Shown here piece by piece: positions 52,601 through 64,000 of a stretch of DNA of 64,000 bases. The position numbers and the translations under genes are program-made. Position 1 is the stretch's first letter, and every line of letters begins with the position of its first letter. Source of the stretch: Callipepla californica brunnescens. Taxonomy: Eukaryota > Chordata > Aves > Galliformes > Odontophoridae. The notes under the pieces were generated by a model. It saw only the letters and a list, made by a program, of their open reading frames with translations. It was not told the DNA's origin and did no database searches. Location of the stretch: the NCBI GenBank assembly GCA_023055505.1, contig JALIRH010000003.1, positions 30,816,842 through 30,880,841 on the forward strand. Reading direction: 5' to 3'.

Positions 52601-55600
52601 TAACTTATGATAACACATAATTCACAGTGTTCATAGTGAATAGATTCACAGTGTGAAAGTGAACCAGGAAGATCTCAGTGCACATTAAGTTACAGTAAGG
52701 AAGAGATGCAAACTGGACAGAGACTTGAATAGTAAGGTGTACATTCGGGATAGCTGACAGAAAGCATCAATGTGTCTTCTAATAAGAAAGGTAAATGAGA
52801 GAATAATAAAAAGAGTGCAGAGTACAGAATGTTATTTTCTTTATTTTCTTACCTTTTGGTCTTTCTAAAAGTAATAGAGTGTCCATGTGTATGTAATTCT
52901 TATTACGTACCAGAAGCTAGCAAGAGGAGAGCATGGTAAAAGGTATGAAGGTAAGTGAGATACACTCAAGTCAGGCTAGACTGATGAAATTCCTTCTAAA
53001 GAGCATAGGAGCCAAGAAAAACAATCTTAAACCATTAACAATCTTCTCTGGGAACTCCAAAAGAAGGTTGAAGTCTCAGGAGATCAGTAAAAAGCAGAGC
53101 TTGTACATGCCTTTGAAAAGGAGATAGACCAGGAGTCTATGTACCAGTCAACATAATTTCAATTAGGGTTAGAATTCCAAATGTTCTTGATAAATTGAAA
53201 GTGTAGCCTGAAATCAATACAGTTTGATATATTAAAAGACAGGTGCAAATTACACTTGGAGAAGAAAAAAGTTGTGTTTGTGTATACGGATGGCAAATAA
53301 CAGCTAAGATGGCAGTACTGCACAGGCAGAGTCTAGAGCTATAATGGCCTACAAATAGAGTGGGATTCATTACCATGATCCTCTTGCAACGAAGAGCAGA
53401 AGTCATTTGCAGCCTCATTAATGGGAATGTCAGCTGTAAGAAATAATTTCTGTGCTAAGCTGAGAATGTCAGAGCCTTCACATGAATACGACATTGGTCT
53501 GGGCATCTCTCTATGTGGAAGATAGGGCATGCTGAAGAAAGGAAGAAAACCTATAGAAATGAAGTATTTATTAAATGGCTGTTCATGCTATAATGCTAGG
53601 ATAATGGTGGCTGCGAGTAAGAGGCATTATTTTCTGAGTCTGAAATCAGGCCTGCTGTCAGTGTCTGCTTTGCCATCCTCATCTACAATACCAGCTCCCA
53701 GCAGTGCAGTTGGTAGGAATTCTGGGAGCAGGGCAGAGGCAAAGGCTTTCTTTAGCTGCACTTCGGACACACAATGGCTGTATAGCTCACTGAGGCCACG
53801 TGCACGCAGCCTGAATGTGACAGAAACATCTGCTCAAGCAAGACAAACATATGGATGTTTGCATTTTGTTCCTAGAAATGATTTAAGAAGTGCCCTGGCC
53901 TGACTTTCTGGAGTTTGAAGTGCTCACAATTTCCATTAACTTCAGCGAGGGGTGAGGGCAAGCGCACAGTACTTCTGCAAACAATAAGTCACTGTTCTAA
54001 GCCTTGAGCCCTAACAAGAAGTATCTGTCTCCAAGGGCGGCATTTTTTGTAGTTGCTATTTATATTGCTTTAAATGATTTTTGCTCTTAGGGGAGGGAGT
54101 GGATTTAGTAGTGAGACTTTTTTGGTAGAGAGCGCTTTTTTTTTTTGTGGAAAAAAAAATAAATCTGGCTATGATGTTCTGCAGGTCTTCTAAGGCTTTT
54201 ATTTTCCATATTTCCCTGAGGTGATGATATTGCTAGTTTGAAGAAAAGCAACTCCTTTTTACCATGTTCCTGTGAAGGAAGAACAGATTTTCAGGATGTA
54301 TCTGGAATCCAGCTTCTCAGTGCAACAACCATACTAACACACACTAATTCCTAGTAGAGTTAGATTTATCTAGCTGCTGGAATACTGATTCTTCTCTATA
54401 AAGTTGCTGAACTGGATTCAAGCAAGCATGGAAGGTATTTGCACTGAAGAAGCTGATGAAATGTTTAACTTGACTAACACTGTTGAGGAGCTGTTGCCCA
54501 TAGGTGACTAAAATGACTGATAAAAAGATAAAACAAAATGCAGAAGGGTAAAGTGGAAGCCATTTCCTCTGCTCTTAATTCAGTGCACTGATGCTGTGCA
54601 GCAGCTGGAGCATCCTTTGCTCTTTGTTTTCTCTCATCTCTGAGACAGAGGGAGGATTTCTGATTTCTACTTTGCATGAGAAGGCAGAGGAATTCTTCAG
54701 TTACCACTATTAAAAAAAATAACAAATTACATCCTAATCGGTACCATTTCTGCCTGCTTAAGGTTTTAGAAGAAAATCCCAACCACCTACATCATCTGTT
54801 CCCAGAAAAATCCATAAAGCAATATTGCATCTCAGCTCTTCCCTGATTCCTGGCTGCTTGATAAAATTGCTGTTAGTGCAGAAATAACTAAAGAAGTCTT
54901 AAAAGTCTTAAGTCTAAGCTTGTAGCACTGACATCGCTTACAAGCCTGAATGAGTTGTATCTTATTTATATGTCAAGCTGGAGGCAGAGTCCATTTCCCT
55001 CTCGAAGTGCTATCGGTGTACAGTGCCACTTTCCAATCAGGAGATGTTGTGAATAGTGTCTGTGTCACTGCCAGCAGTTTCCCTACCTACATAGACAAAC
55101 GTAAAATGAAAATGCTACCAGTGATATTAGTAGGCACAGAAGGCACTGAAAGGAATCCTTCCTATTTCTCTGGGTTATTGTGCTTTTTTTCCATGAGGAT
55201 CTCGGGGCGAGAGCTGCAGAATTAATTGAATCTTTAGCATTTTTTCCCGTATGTTTTTGAGAGCAGTATGTTTTTGCCATCTCATGTAGAGTTCTAGATA
55301 TTAAACTAAAATTAGAGCTACCTGTACCACCACATCATAATAAAAAATGATTACATATAAACATAGGCAAAAATAGAATGGGCCATTCATAAATACTGTA
55401 AAATCTCAATCTTTGGGATAAGCCTTCCTGTGAGTTTCACATGATGTCTGTGAATATGTCCTTGAGAAACTATGCTTTTGTCTAAACTGTGGAGGAATGC
55501 CCCTTTTCAGCTGAAAAGGCAACTCTGTGTTTTACAGATGCAAAAATGGTTTATCCGTACACAATTGTTTCTGTATTAAAGCTGTAAAGTTCACATCAGA

Positions 55601-58600
55601 AGCTCAGCATTAATGGAATGTAACACCTAAATTATGGAGTTATTGTAGTTACACAGCAGAAGAGGCATAGCTGTACAGGTATGATTAAATAGGCTTCAAG
55701 TGTTCAGTGATTAAACAAGTTAAACTGTTTTTATTTTACTTAGATTTTCCTGCCTCTCTGTATTGTTTGAACAATTCTGCATTGAGCACGTAGTTTTTCC
55801 TAGTACTCACTTTCTCATTTATTTTACTTTTCAAAGTAAACAGGGTTTCTGTTGCATTTTTAGACAATTCAATATGTACTCGTATTGAGATGTAGCTTTA
55901 CAGTGTTTTTTACTTGTAAGATAGAATGGATACTTTAAGGGAGAATGTAAGTTTTCAGCTGACAATTTAGTGCCTTTAGACGTTGCAATTACAGAATCTT
56001 ATTTATGAGCATGTTTAACCTGAGATAAACAACATAGAACCCCAAAACACAGGTTAGTATTGATACAAAGCTTCAAGAGATGACTTTGCTACAAAATGAA
56101 TATTAACCTGAGTTCCTTGGGGACTGGGAGCTTGTTCATGGGTCTCTTCCTTCTGTCATTCCTGAGACCCTTCTTTACCTGGCTATAAGGTTTTATTTGA
56201 AAAGTAAAAGAAATTATCAAACATGAGATCAGATTAGGTACCTGTACAATAGCAAACGTAGTTATCCATCTGTATTGCTACTTTAAGCTGTAGTTATATT
56301 TTATCTCAAGTTTTCAGGATTTTAGGATCTCAGAATTTGGCCATACTTGCAACTTGGAGCCTCTTTTGCCAACTGTGTCTATAAATGCTGTCTCTTCTTG
56401 TCAGTATCTCTTACCCCATCTGAGGGTCAGTGAGGATGTAGGTCTAAAAGGCTCATTTTACCCTCTTCATTCACTGGAATGCAGATTAGGGAAATATTTT
56501 CCACTGTGGTTGTTTGCAGTAGGGCTAGACAAATGCAGCCAGTGTGCTTATCATTTAGATTAGATGCTCGATGACTCCTTGTGCTTCCATTTACTAGACA
56601 GGAAACATGAGGATCATTTTAGACTAGAGGAAATCCGTAGATCTTCTCTTAGAGCAAGTCATGATGGTACTATTTCATTGACTGATTATCTGGACAAACT
56701 ATCCTGCTGCCCATAGCATTGCCTTGCTAAAAGCAGTAAATGGATTAGACAAAAGTAAACAACTGATACATTGATGTTGCATGAGCTGGACTCTGTTTTT
56801 CATGTGACACCGTAAGACAGACACCATTTCTTCAGCATCTGTACAGGATTACTTCACTTTGCCTAAGTACACAATCTGCAGAAAAAGTCTGATTTGAATT
56901 CATTTATGGCTTTTGTTTGTCAGAGCAACCCTTAAGAGTCTGTGCATTAATTAAAAACCCTTGTTTCTAAATTAACTCTTCAGTGATGATGTAAAACTGC
57001 ATTTTTTTGTCCTGTTTTTCTCGTAAGTTTGAGATAAGAGTTATGTGAAGATCTGATTTTCTTATGAGTAACTGCTAAAGAAAAATTTCTGCTCAGAATG
57101 TGGAGCTCTGTCTAGAATGGTCATAATTTTAGATGTGTTTTCAGAGTAATTTTAATTACAATTTACTGCATCTTTTCTTTCTAGCATGAGACCTAGGTCC
57201 TTTTAGACAAGTGCCATCTGTTCTTGTATGCATCTCATAGAATGATTCCCTAAAAGCTCTCTGCTGATATAAATTGCCTGGGTTATTCCTCTTCCTAAAA
57301 GCATATGGAGTCCTGCTGGTGAACTGAGTAACAATTTAGCAGCTGTATGGAAGATTGTTCCTCGTCTTTGGTCCCCAGTCCTGAAACAAGGACATTTCTA
57401 GTTGATGCAGGGAGATCTTCTCCACCCCCATTCTTCCTTTGAAAACAGTAGGGCTATTTAACATCCATAGACTCCGATGAATTATGTCATAAATTCTGAT
57501 ATCTGATAATGACTCTGAAGGTGGCTGCTCAGGTCTCATCCACCAATCAGAGATTCAGACAGCAGATTCTCATGTATTTCCCAGTGTATAAGCTGTGGGC
57601 ATTTGTAGAATAACCTCTTCCTAGCTCACTTGTCTAGGCTTTAAGCTGAAGCTTATTGTGTTCTCATACAATCTGCTCAATAGCTGTGTCTGGCAGAAAG
57701 CATAGGAAGGCAGAAAGGTCAGAGCTCTGTGCTGTAACAGAGGATGTACCAGCAAGCAGAGCTCGTCTGACATTTGACTCTATGTACGCAACACATGACG
57801 CAAACTGTAAGGGTAGCGTGAAATTGAGGACTGGTAAATGTGTTTACCAAAAATCAGACTGCTTCACAATGAGCAGTGTTCCAACAATTCCTTCCACAAT
57901 TTCATTGACTGAAGGCTTGGTTCCTTCTATTACATCAACATTTCAGTGCAAAGCATTTCAAATACTTTTTCAAAGGAGCAAAACTTTTTGGAGGTTTGTG
58001 TATGGAGACATGTGTAGCTGTCTTTATAGTCTAGTACATACACGACATCTAGAGAAAACACAGTTATCTGGATTCCAGCTGATGAATGATCCATTTTTTA
58101 ATTTTTTTTTCATCATAGTTCCAGCAGAAGCTCATCATAGTCTTTTCCTCACAGATGCCCCCTACCATTCATTGTAGACAGTTCTGCTATGCCTTGTGAG
58201 GGGTGGAGGCTCAGTGATGTACAAATTAATTGATTTTTTCCACTCAAATATGGAACTTACTTGAGTCATTTCTCAAAGAGGAAGTCAGTGCAAAATATAA
58301 AAGATACAAATTATCTTTGCTCAGTATGTCCAAAAGCAAACAAATCTGTAGGAACTGACTTTAATGAGTTCAGAATATTCAATTTAAAAAAGAAAAAGCA
58401 TTTATCTATGTAATGTTACAAGAGGATGACCATTATTTTTGAGAATTTATACTTGTTACACATAGTAACAAAATGTAGCTTAATCTTGTATTGCCGAAGA
58501 ATTTGATGTGGTTTTCTTTCTGATCAGTTGAGCAATGTTCATAAGTATTCTAGCCAAATTTAAGAACCTAAATGGTGTAGTCAGCATGAGCTTTCTCTCT

Positions 58601-58935
58601 CTGCTGTGGTGAGACAACATGAGGGAGAGAGAGCAGTTCAGTCTTTACACTCCTTTAATCCTGTGCTGAAAGCGAGATTATGAACTTCTTTCTGATGGGA
58701 AATAGACTGAGACCCCAGGCTTGTTCCAATCCATATAAATTGAACAAATTACACTGTAGTAACAACTTTTTATCTCTTTAACTTGGACTAGGATTCAAAC
58801 AATAGCTTAGCACTTCAAAACATCATATCCCTCCACTAATATTTTATTTTCACCCTTAGTTTGGTGCAAACATTAGGTAGATATGTACAGTTGGCAACAA
58901 ACGTGACTTTTTTTTTTTTTTCCCACTTCCTGTAG
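49610..58935 (+). other. DISC1: DISC1 intron between the 45-nt exon and exon 12
   Basis: A 9,326-nt phase-0 intron from the consensus donor gag|gtaagt to the strong acceptor at 58935. If the 45-nt exon is not real, this is simply the distal part of intron 11. It carries a small inverted-repeat cluster at 52564-52599. Its longest open frames (53529-53903 and 57656-58177, both plus) resemble no protein I recognise and are treated as chance. Otherwise I see only AT-rich unique-looking sequence. Confidence 0.75.
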
Positions 58936-59044
58936 GAGTTCTTCATATTTTCTGCAGAGTTGGGTGAGAAATGTGAAGCAATAAGTGAGAAACTGGTGCA
59001 TCTGGAAGACCAACTGCAAACTTCAGCCTGCAGAGATGATGAAG
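58936..59044 (+). CDS. DISC1: DISC1 coding exon equivalent to human exon 12
   Basis: Seen: a T13 run plus cccacttcctgtag gives a strong acceptor. The 109-nt exon starts in phase 0 (GAG) and encodes 36 residues plus one base, ending gatgatgaag|gtatta (phase 1). The protein begins EFFIFSAELGEKCEAISEKL and continues VHLEDQL. Known: human DISC1 at about residues 770-806 reads ESYILSAELGEKCEDIGKKL then YLEDQL, an almost residue-for-residue match including the exon start. This part begins the C-terminal helical region that, with the last exon, contributes to NDEL1/NDE1 and ATF4 binding in mammals. Leucines and isoleucines at three- and four-residue spacing fit an amphipathic or coiled-coil helix. 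The exon leaves one base (g), so the next exon must start with the two remaining bases of an Asp or Gly-type codon (human has Asp). Reading through the donor gives about 18 extra residues before a stop near 59097. Confidence 0.93.
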
Positions 59045-60153
59045 GTATTATTCATATCCTTTTTGAAATACCTATAGATATATATCAATCAACGTAAGTA
59101 CGTATGATGAGAAATACTTTCAGGTTCAAATGGAGTAGTAGTTCCTGATGTAGATTAAATATATTAAGACAGATATCACTGATTGTTTTGCTAAAGTGAG
59201 AGTTCTTGTTGTAAGAAGGTTGCCCTACAGTGCATTCTCACTGTGGTGTGATCTACTTTTAATTGATTTAAACCAGAATTAGTTCCTTGTTAATTTAGAT
59301 TAGGCATTGAATGGCTTTTACATTTACAATGCATTGTTACAATTCTTTCATTGGTAATGCCCACATAAGTGAATACGTACCAAAAACTGCATGAATACAA
59401 CCATCCATCCACATGTGTGCATTTCTCAGCACGATTTAGTTAAATTCTGTCGTTGACTCAGGCTGTGTATAGGGTCATGTGTAATTTGGCTTTTTTTCTC
59501 TTCTGGAAAAACTTGCCAGCAGAGGCATCATATGATATCCCATGCAATCTAATCTGCCTCTAATACTCCAGTGCAAGTAGCTGGATGTGATGTCTTATAA
59601 AACACTCTTATCTCTTTCTGTGCTTCATCTGATTGAAGATCACTTAACCTTTACAGAGGCATTTGTTGGGCCTTCACCTGTGAAAATTCTTCAGAATTTA
59701 AAAGCATAAAATATTTCTTTCATTTATGACTTTCATAAAAACTTACCACAAATGAGATTTTGTTCTTCCAATAAAGGAAAAAAAAAGAATAAGAAACAAT
59801 GAGATCAAAGAAGATTAGAATAATCAGTTACTTTTTGCTGGAAAAGATGTGGTAGACAAGTGGATAAGGAAGAAGGATGAGTGCATTCATGACTGGATAG
59901 ATGAGGATAGCTGCCCTTACAGAAACCTGGAGGTGAGCTGAGGTAATGATGATGCTAAAATGGTGCTCAAGGTGAAGTGAGCATTCCTGCAGGAGAGAAT
60001 GCAGCATAAAACTAGAAAAGAGAATCTGTAGAACACATGGAAGTACCACCTTGTTTTAGCTGAGTGTCTATCTCTAGCTGTTGCAAAATTGCTTTCAAGA
60101 AACCTTATTTCTTTAAAGGTATCAGCATGGTAAACCTTGAAGAAAATTCCCAA

Positions 60154-60187
60154 CCCCCCCCCCCCCCCCAAAGAAAAAAAAAAAAAA
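60154..60187. repeat. C16 homopolymer followed by A-rich run
   Basis: Sixteen uninterrupted Cs (60154-60169), then aaag and an A14 run. The minus strand carries G16, able in principle to form a G-quadruplex. Confidence 0.93.
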
Positions 60188-60432
60188 GGCTACTGGGATG
60201 GGTTTGCATGGAGAGGAGTAGAAATCCAGTCGCTATCTTGTCACTATTTCAAATCTTTCTTTTCTAAGCATTTCAATGTACAAAAAATTTTCTCCTTGCA
60301 CTTACCAAAATATGGCTTCAATATTCTGTGGATTATATTTGCAGCATACATGCTCAGTTGCAGTTTTTCCCACCCAACATTGGTTATGAGCTTTCTTTTC
60401 AGAACTAACTGTGTGTAAATGCACAGCATCTA

Positions 60433-60453
60433 CTTCCTTCCTTCCTTCCTTCC
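60433..60453. repeat. CTTC tetranucleotide repeat
   Basis: About five cttc units in intron 12. Confidence 0.9.
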
Positions 60454-63400
60454 CTTATGTATGTTTGCTCTCAGATTAATGTCATTCTTTATCTCTAGTA
60501 CAACATTGCAGTTTAGACTTTTAGGTTTTTTTTTTCTATCTATATAGTAGATTGAAGTTTATATTCGGACCTTTTTGCTAAGACAGGTCCGATCATAGTT
60601 GCTGTTGGCTGTGCAGAGTGGAATAAACTGGATAAAAAAAAGCACTGCTTTTTTGATTCTTGAAGAAAATACACTGTAAGTATGCAGTGTAGTACTTATC
60701 CATATTTTCTATCAACCCTCTGCATTTATTTATAGCTGCTGAAATTACAAATGTAAGCTGAGAAGATAAAACCTAATCATTGGAAGTTGAGAAGAGTTGT
60801 AGATTAAACTCAGCCACAGTTGTCTGATACTGATCTGGTTTCCTGAGTTGGTGAAATTCAGCTCACATTATCTAAATAAAGAAACGTATACCCTGTGAGA
60901 CCATGGTCCTCTTAGCAAGACCATCAGCTACAAAATACAAAACCGTGTTTAAAACGTAAGGCCATACATACAGAGAAGCAGTTCAGCAGTTCAGCTACCA
61001 CTCATTAACATTCAGTTGTTATTTCAGAAGTAGTCCAGACCAACATGCATAAAATGTTACCATCTGTTATGTGTAATCACTGTGCTATACTACAAAAAGG
61101 AATAAGAATAGCTACTACAGTGCTACAGACCTGTAGACTGGCTTTCTTTTGGTTGTGTTATTGTTGTTTTTAATAAAAACTGCCCAGTGCCTATAGAATA
61201 AGCATCTACTCATTAGTAACTTGCTTTTGTTGCAGGAACCAGCACTGAGATTGGTGCCAATCTTTAGCATCAGTAGATTGCCCTTCTCACCTCCCTAAAA
61301 ACTATCTTACACATATATATTACAAACTGCATTAGGTCAAAAATCTAACTAAGGGGCTACAAGGACGTAGATTCATCTTGTTGTCTTGTTATTAGAACAC
61401 TTCTAAAGATCCCACTGAGAAAAATAAATTCCTGATGCTCTTGAGCCATTTGCCAATGTTTAGTGTGCGTCATAGCTTTGATTAATAATTAAATTTGTAT
61501 TAGAAGAATAATCCCAGATGTCATTGTTTTTCATTCTGCATTTTGATGGCATAAAACACTTAATTCATCTGTGCTGCTAGTTGTAATTGCCAGCACGACC
61601 TGCACAAAAGAGAAATGTAGTGAAAATTCTTCTTCCTGAGTATTTGCACAAACCCACTTGGGATTCTCATTTAATATTGAACCTCTTCACAGTAAATATT
61701 AATATGTACTTTCTTATAAAAGGCATCAAACAATAGAGGGGAAGGAGGAGAATAGCTCATCTCTACCACTATGATATATTTGCCAAATTCAGTGTAGTAT
61801 AGGCAAATAAACCCACATAACATTCAATTACAGTTAATCATTGGAAAGTGTAAGGAAACAGTCCACATCATTAATTGGAAAAACCAAAGGAGGAGACATG
61901 ACTCATTCCGGAGTCTGCAGAGCTGATGAGAGGTGTTACTTTCCTGACAGTATAGGCCTGGAATTCCCCGTAAAACTAAATGGAGCCTATATTGCAATTT
62001 CACAGTCATTTTTGTTCTTAATTAGCAGTTGCATTTTTGATAGACAACTTGAATGCATGTAATAGATCTTCCTGGTGAAAAAGCCTTTGTTGGAACAAGA
62101 GCTAGCTGGACTATTATTAAAAAGCCATGCAGAATCACCACGCCTCAACATAAAGTGAATATTTAAAACAGTTTTTTTGAAAGCAGACTGTTGTCCCTAA
62201 ACATTCATAAGGCATTAGAAGTTACATTGCTAGTCCTTCACTGTTATGATGTGCCAGGCTCTTGTGTACATCTTGTTTGACACCAGTATAGATTTTCCAT
62301 AGTGGTGTAAAATTCAGTCCTTGACTGTGCTTCACTGAGTAATGTCACCAAATGAATTTGTAAGTAATGCTGGGATCCTACAAGAGTGAGGATTAGCAAT
62401 GGTTTGCTCATAGATTTTTATTTTGGATGACAGGAGAATTGGACCTTCCTGGTGTGTCACATTGAGAGAATGTGGTTGCACCTTTCTTGCTCATGCTGTG
62501 ACGGAGGTAGGTCAGTTCTTCTCCACCCGTGCACTTGGTTGCCTTCTGTATTGTGCTAGAGCAAGTGTCTTAGAAGCAGCTGACATCCAGATCACTGAAA
62601 AGGCAAAGTTTGTAAAAATGTTTTGTCGACTCTGGTTTTTGTTGCTGATAAGTGGGAGTGTTATGTTATTTTGTAGAACTATGTCTTACAGCTGTGAAGG
62701 AGGGAGACACAAATGGAAAAGGGAAGTGGAAAATTTCTGATATGGATTCACTACCACTGTAGTGTGACTTTTATGTGAGGTGCTGTCTCCAGCACTGTAG
62801 CACCGCTGCTAAAAACAAGCAAAATAGGTAAATAAAAACTTTCTGATTTTTTTCTGTTCTTAATTTCCTTTTAGGATACCCAAAATTGCTTTTATTCTCT
62901 AAAATCCCATAGCATTAACCTCCTTTATCTCAGTCCTATGATAGTCAACTTCTCAGTTGTCTTTCCATATCTTTTTGTTTTACAATATACTCAGTTGCTA
63001 TTATTTCCTATAAGACAACTGTTCTTTAATACTGTTTTTTGTCCCTTTTCTCTAGATATCTGTGGTAAGAGAAGATATGAATGAATGGTCTTTTTTTTTT
63101 CCCTAAAACATAAGCAATTCTATAATCATTATATAGATCTGCTTTTAACTCCTTGAAAATCATAGATTCTGCTATGATGTGAGCTCAAATATCCTTCCTC
63201 AGGAGAATCCTGACAGATCTTCCTCAATACTTTTATAAAGAGAAAATCAAATAGGTGAAAAGCTCCAAGACTACATTAGAGTAGCGTTGTTATTGTAGAT
63301 AATGGATTGGATTTGTGTGACTTTGTTTCCAAATACTTTAACTTATTACTTAAGAGACATTGGAGAGATTTTGTAGATTTTTCACTAGCAGACAAAAGGA

Positions 63401-64000
63401 CCAGAAGATATGCTTTGCTGAAACTTGTTCTGGGCTCTTGTCTTCGATACTGGCTCAACATTTGAAGCATTGGGTAGACAATTCAGGCATGAGGGAGGTG
63501 TTTGCACATGAACTCAAGCAAAAGTATGTTTTTTTGTTTGTTTGTTTTTGCATTTTCAAATAAGTGAAGCTAGTTATCCAGACATAACATCCTTAACATG
63601 GATAGAAATTCCATGCTCAGCCTTGCGTCATGTATTTTTCCTAGCCTTAAGAACTTGCTTGACAGTTACTGATCTACAGGTGAGTGTGGAGTTATGAGTA
63701 ACACCACACTTATTGAAACGCATAGAGTTTATTGAAGCTTGCTGTAGGTAAGATTATGCAGTCATTATTCTTGTTGCCCCCATATTTCTATTGGTTAAGA
63801 GCGTCTTTTCCCATCTTCTTCTTATTTTTTTTCATCCTCCAATTTTTCAGTGTTTCAATTTTTCTTCATATCTGAACAGAATTTTATAATTGCTTGGGAT
63901 ATTACAAATAACAGCATGTTGTCAGAGCCTGCACCTCAGAAGTAATTAAATTTCAGAGGCTTCATGGTGTTCGTAAGCCTAGGAATTTCTCTTTTCCTGG

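Larger units (their letters stand above)
59045..64000 (+). other. DISC1: 5' part of DISC1 intron 12
   Basis: Starts at donor gaag|gtatta (phase 1) and runs off the window. No segment resembling the human terminal exon (the charged helix with RREL and the ETLQ motif) is visible, so that exon is probably downstream. A C16 tract (60154-60169) followed by an A-rich run, and a CTTC repeat (60433-60453), lie near the start. Two exon-like segments near 63056 and 63645 are phase-compatible with exon 12 but not similar to known DISC1. Confidence 0.75.

Noticed and set aside
53529..53903. Open frame of 124 codons
   Set aside because: Low-complexity Ser/Ala-rich composition, no family recognised, no promoter or splice context. 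Treated as chance.
57656..58177. Longest plus-strand open frame (173 codons)
   Set aside because: It begins at a TTG, with the first in-frame ATG about 40 codons in. There is no recognisable domain or similarity, it sits inside an intron, and the length is unremarkable for 64 kb searched in six frames.
1..64000. tRNA, rRNA, snRNA, CRISPR or bacterial-type features
   Set aside because: No B-box with a foldable cloverleaf, no U6/7SK/5S wording and no regularly spaced repeats were found. The splice sites and CR1 elements show animal DNA.

Overview
The window is ordinary vertebrate nuclear DNA: AT-rich, almost entirely intronic, with simple repeats and two 5'-truncated CR1 LINE fragments. CR1 copies of this type (3' terminal ATTCTGTG unit, seen here in reverse complement) point to a bird, probably galliform; another sauropsid cannot be excluded from sequence alone. 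There are no operons, CRISPR arrays, recognisable RNA genes or intact mobile elements.

The one gene I can support is the 3' part of DISC1 (disrupted in schizophrenia 1) on the + strand. Four coding exons were read from splice sites, phase continuity and similarity to the C-terminal third of mammalian DISC1: 24749-24809, 43970-44213, 49565-49609 and 58936-59044. The first, second and fourth correspond to human exons 10, 11 and 12. The 45-nt third exon has no counterpart in the human protein as I know it. It sits in the linker that in human is varied by the L/Lv splice choice at the end of exon 11. Joined, the exons stay open (61+244+45+109 nt) and all internal phases match. Exon 9 and earlier must lie upstream of base 1, and the terminal exon (human exon 13) probably lies beyond base 64000.

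Layout: 1-24748, 3' end of intron 9; 24810-43969, intron 10 (about 19 kb), holding a compact GCATG-rich hairpin cluster near 34.2 kb; 44214-49564, intron 11, with a CR1 copy at 48080-48691 and a perfect 23-bp tandem duplication at 49104-49149; 49610-58935, the intron after the 45-nt exon; 59045-64000, intron 12, with a C16 tract and two exon-like decoys or alternative ends. A second CR1 copy is at 21428-21645 in intron 9.

The encoded segment is the helical C-terminal part of a scaffold protein. In mammals this part binds centrosomal and transport partners and ATF4. I found no undescribed system. The observations most worth checking are the 45-nt exon, the alternative ends implied by the exon 11 donor region, and the deep-intronic GCATG cluster.
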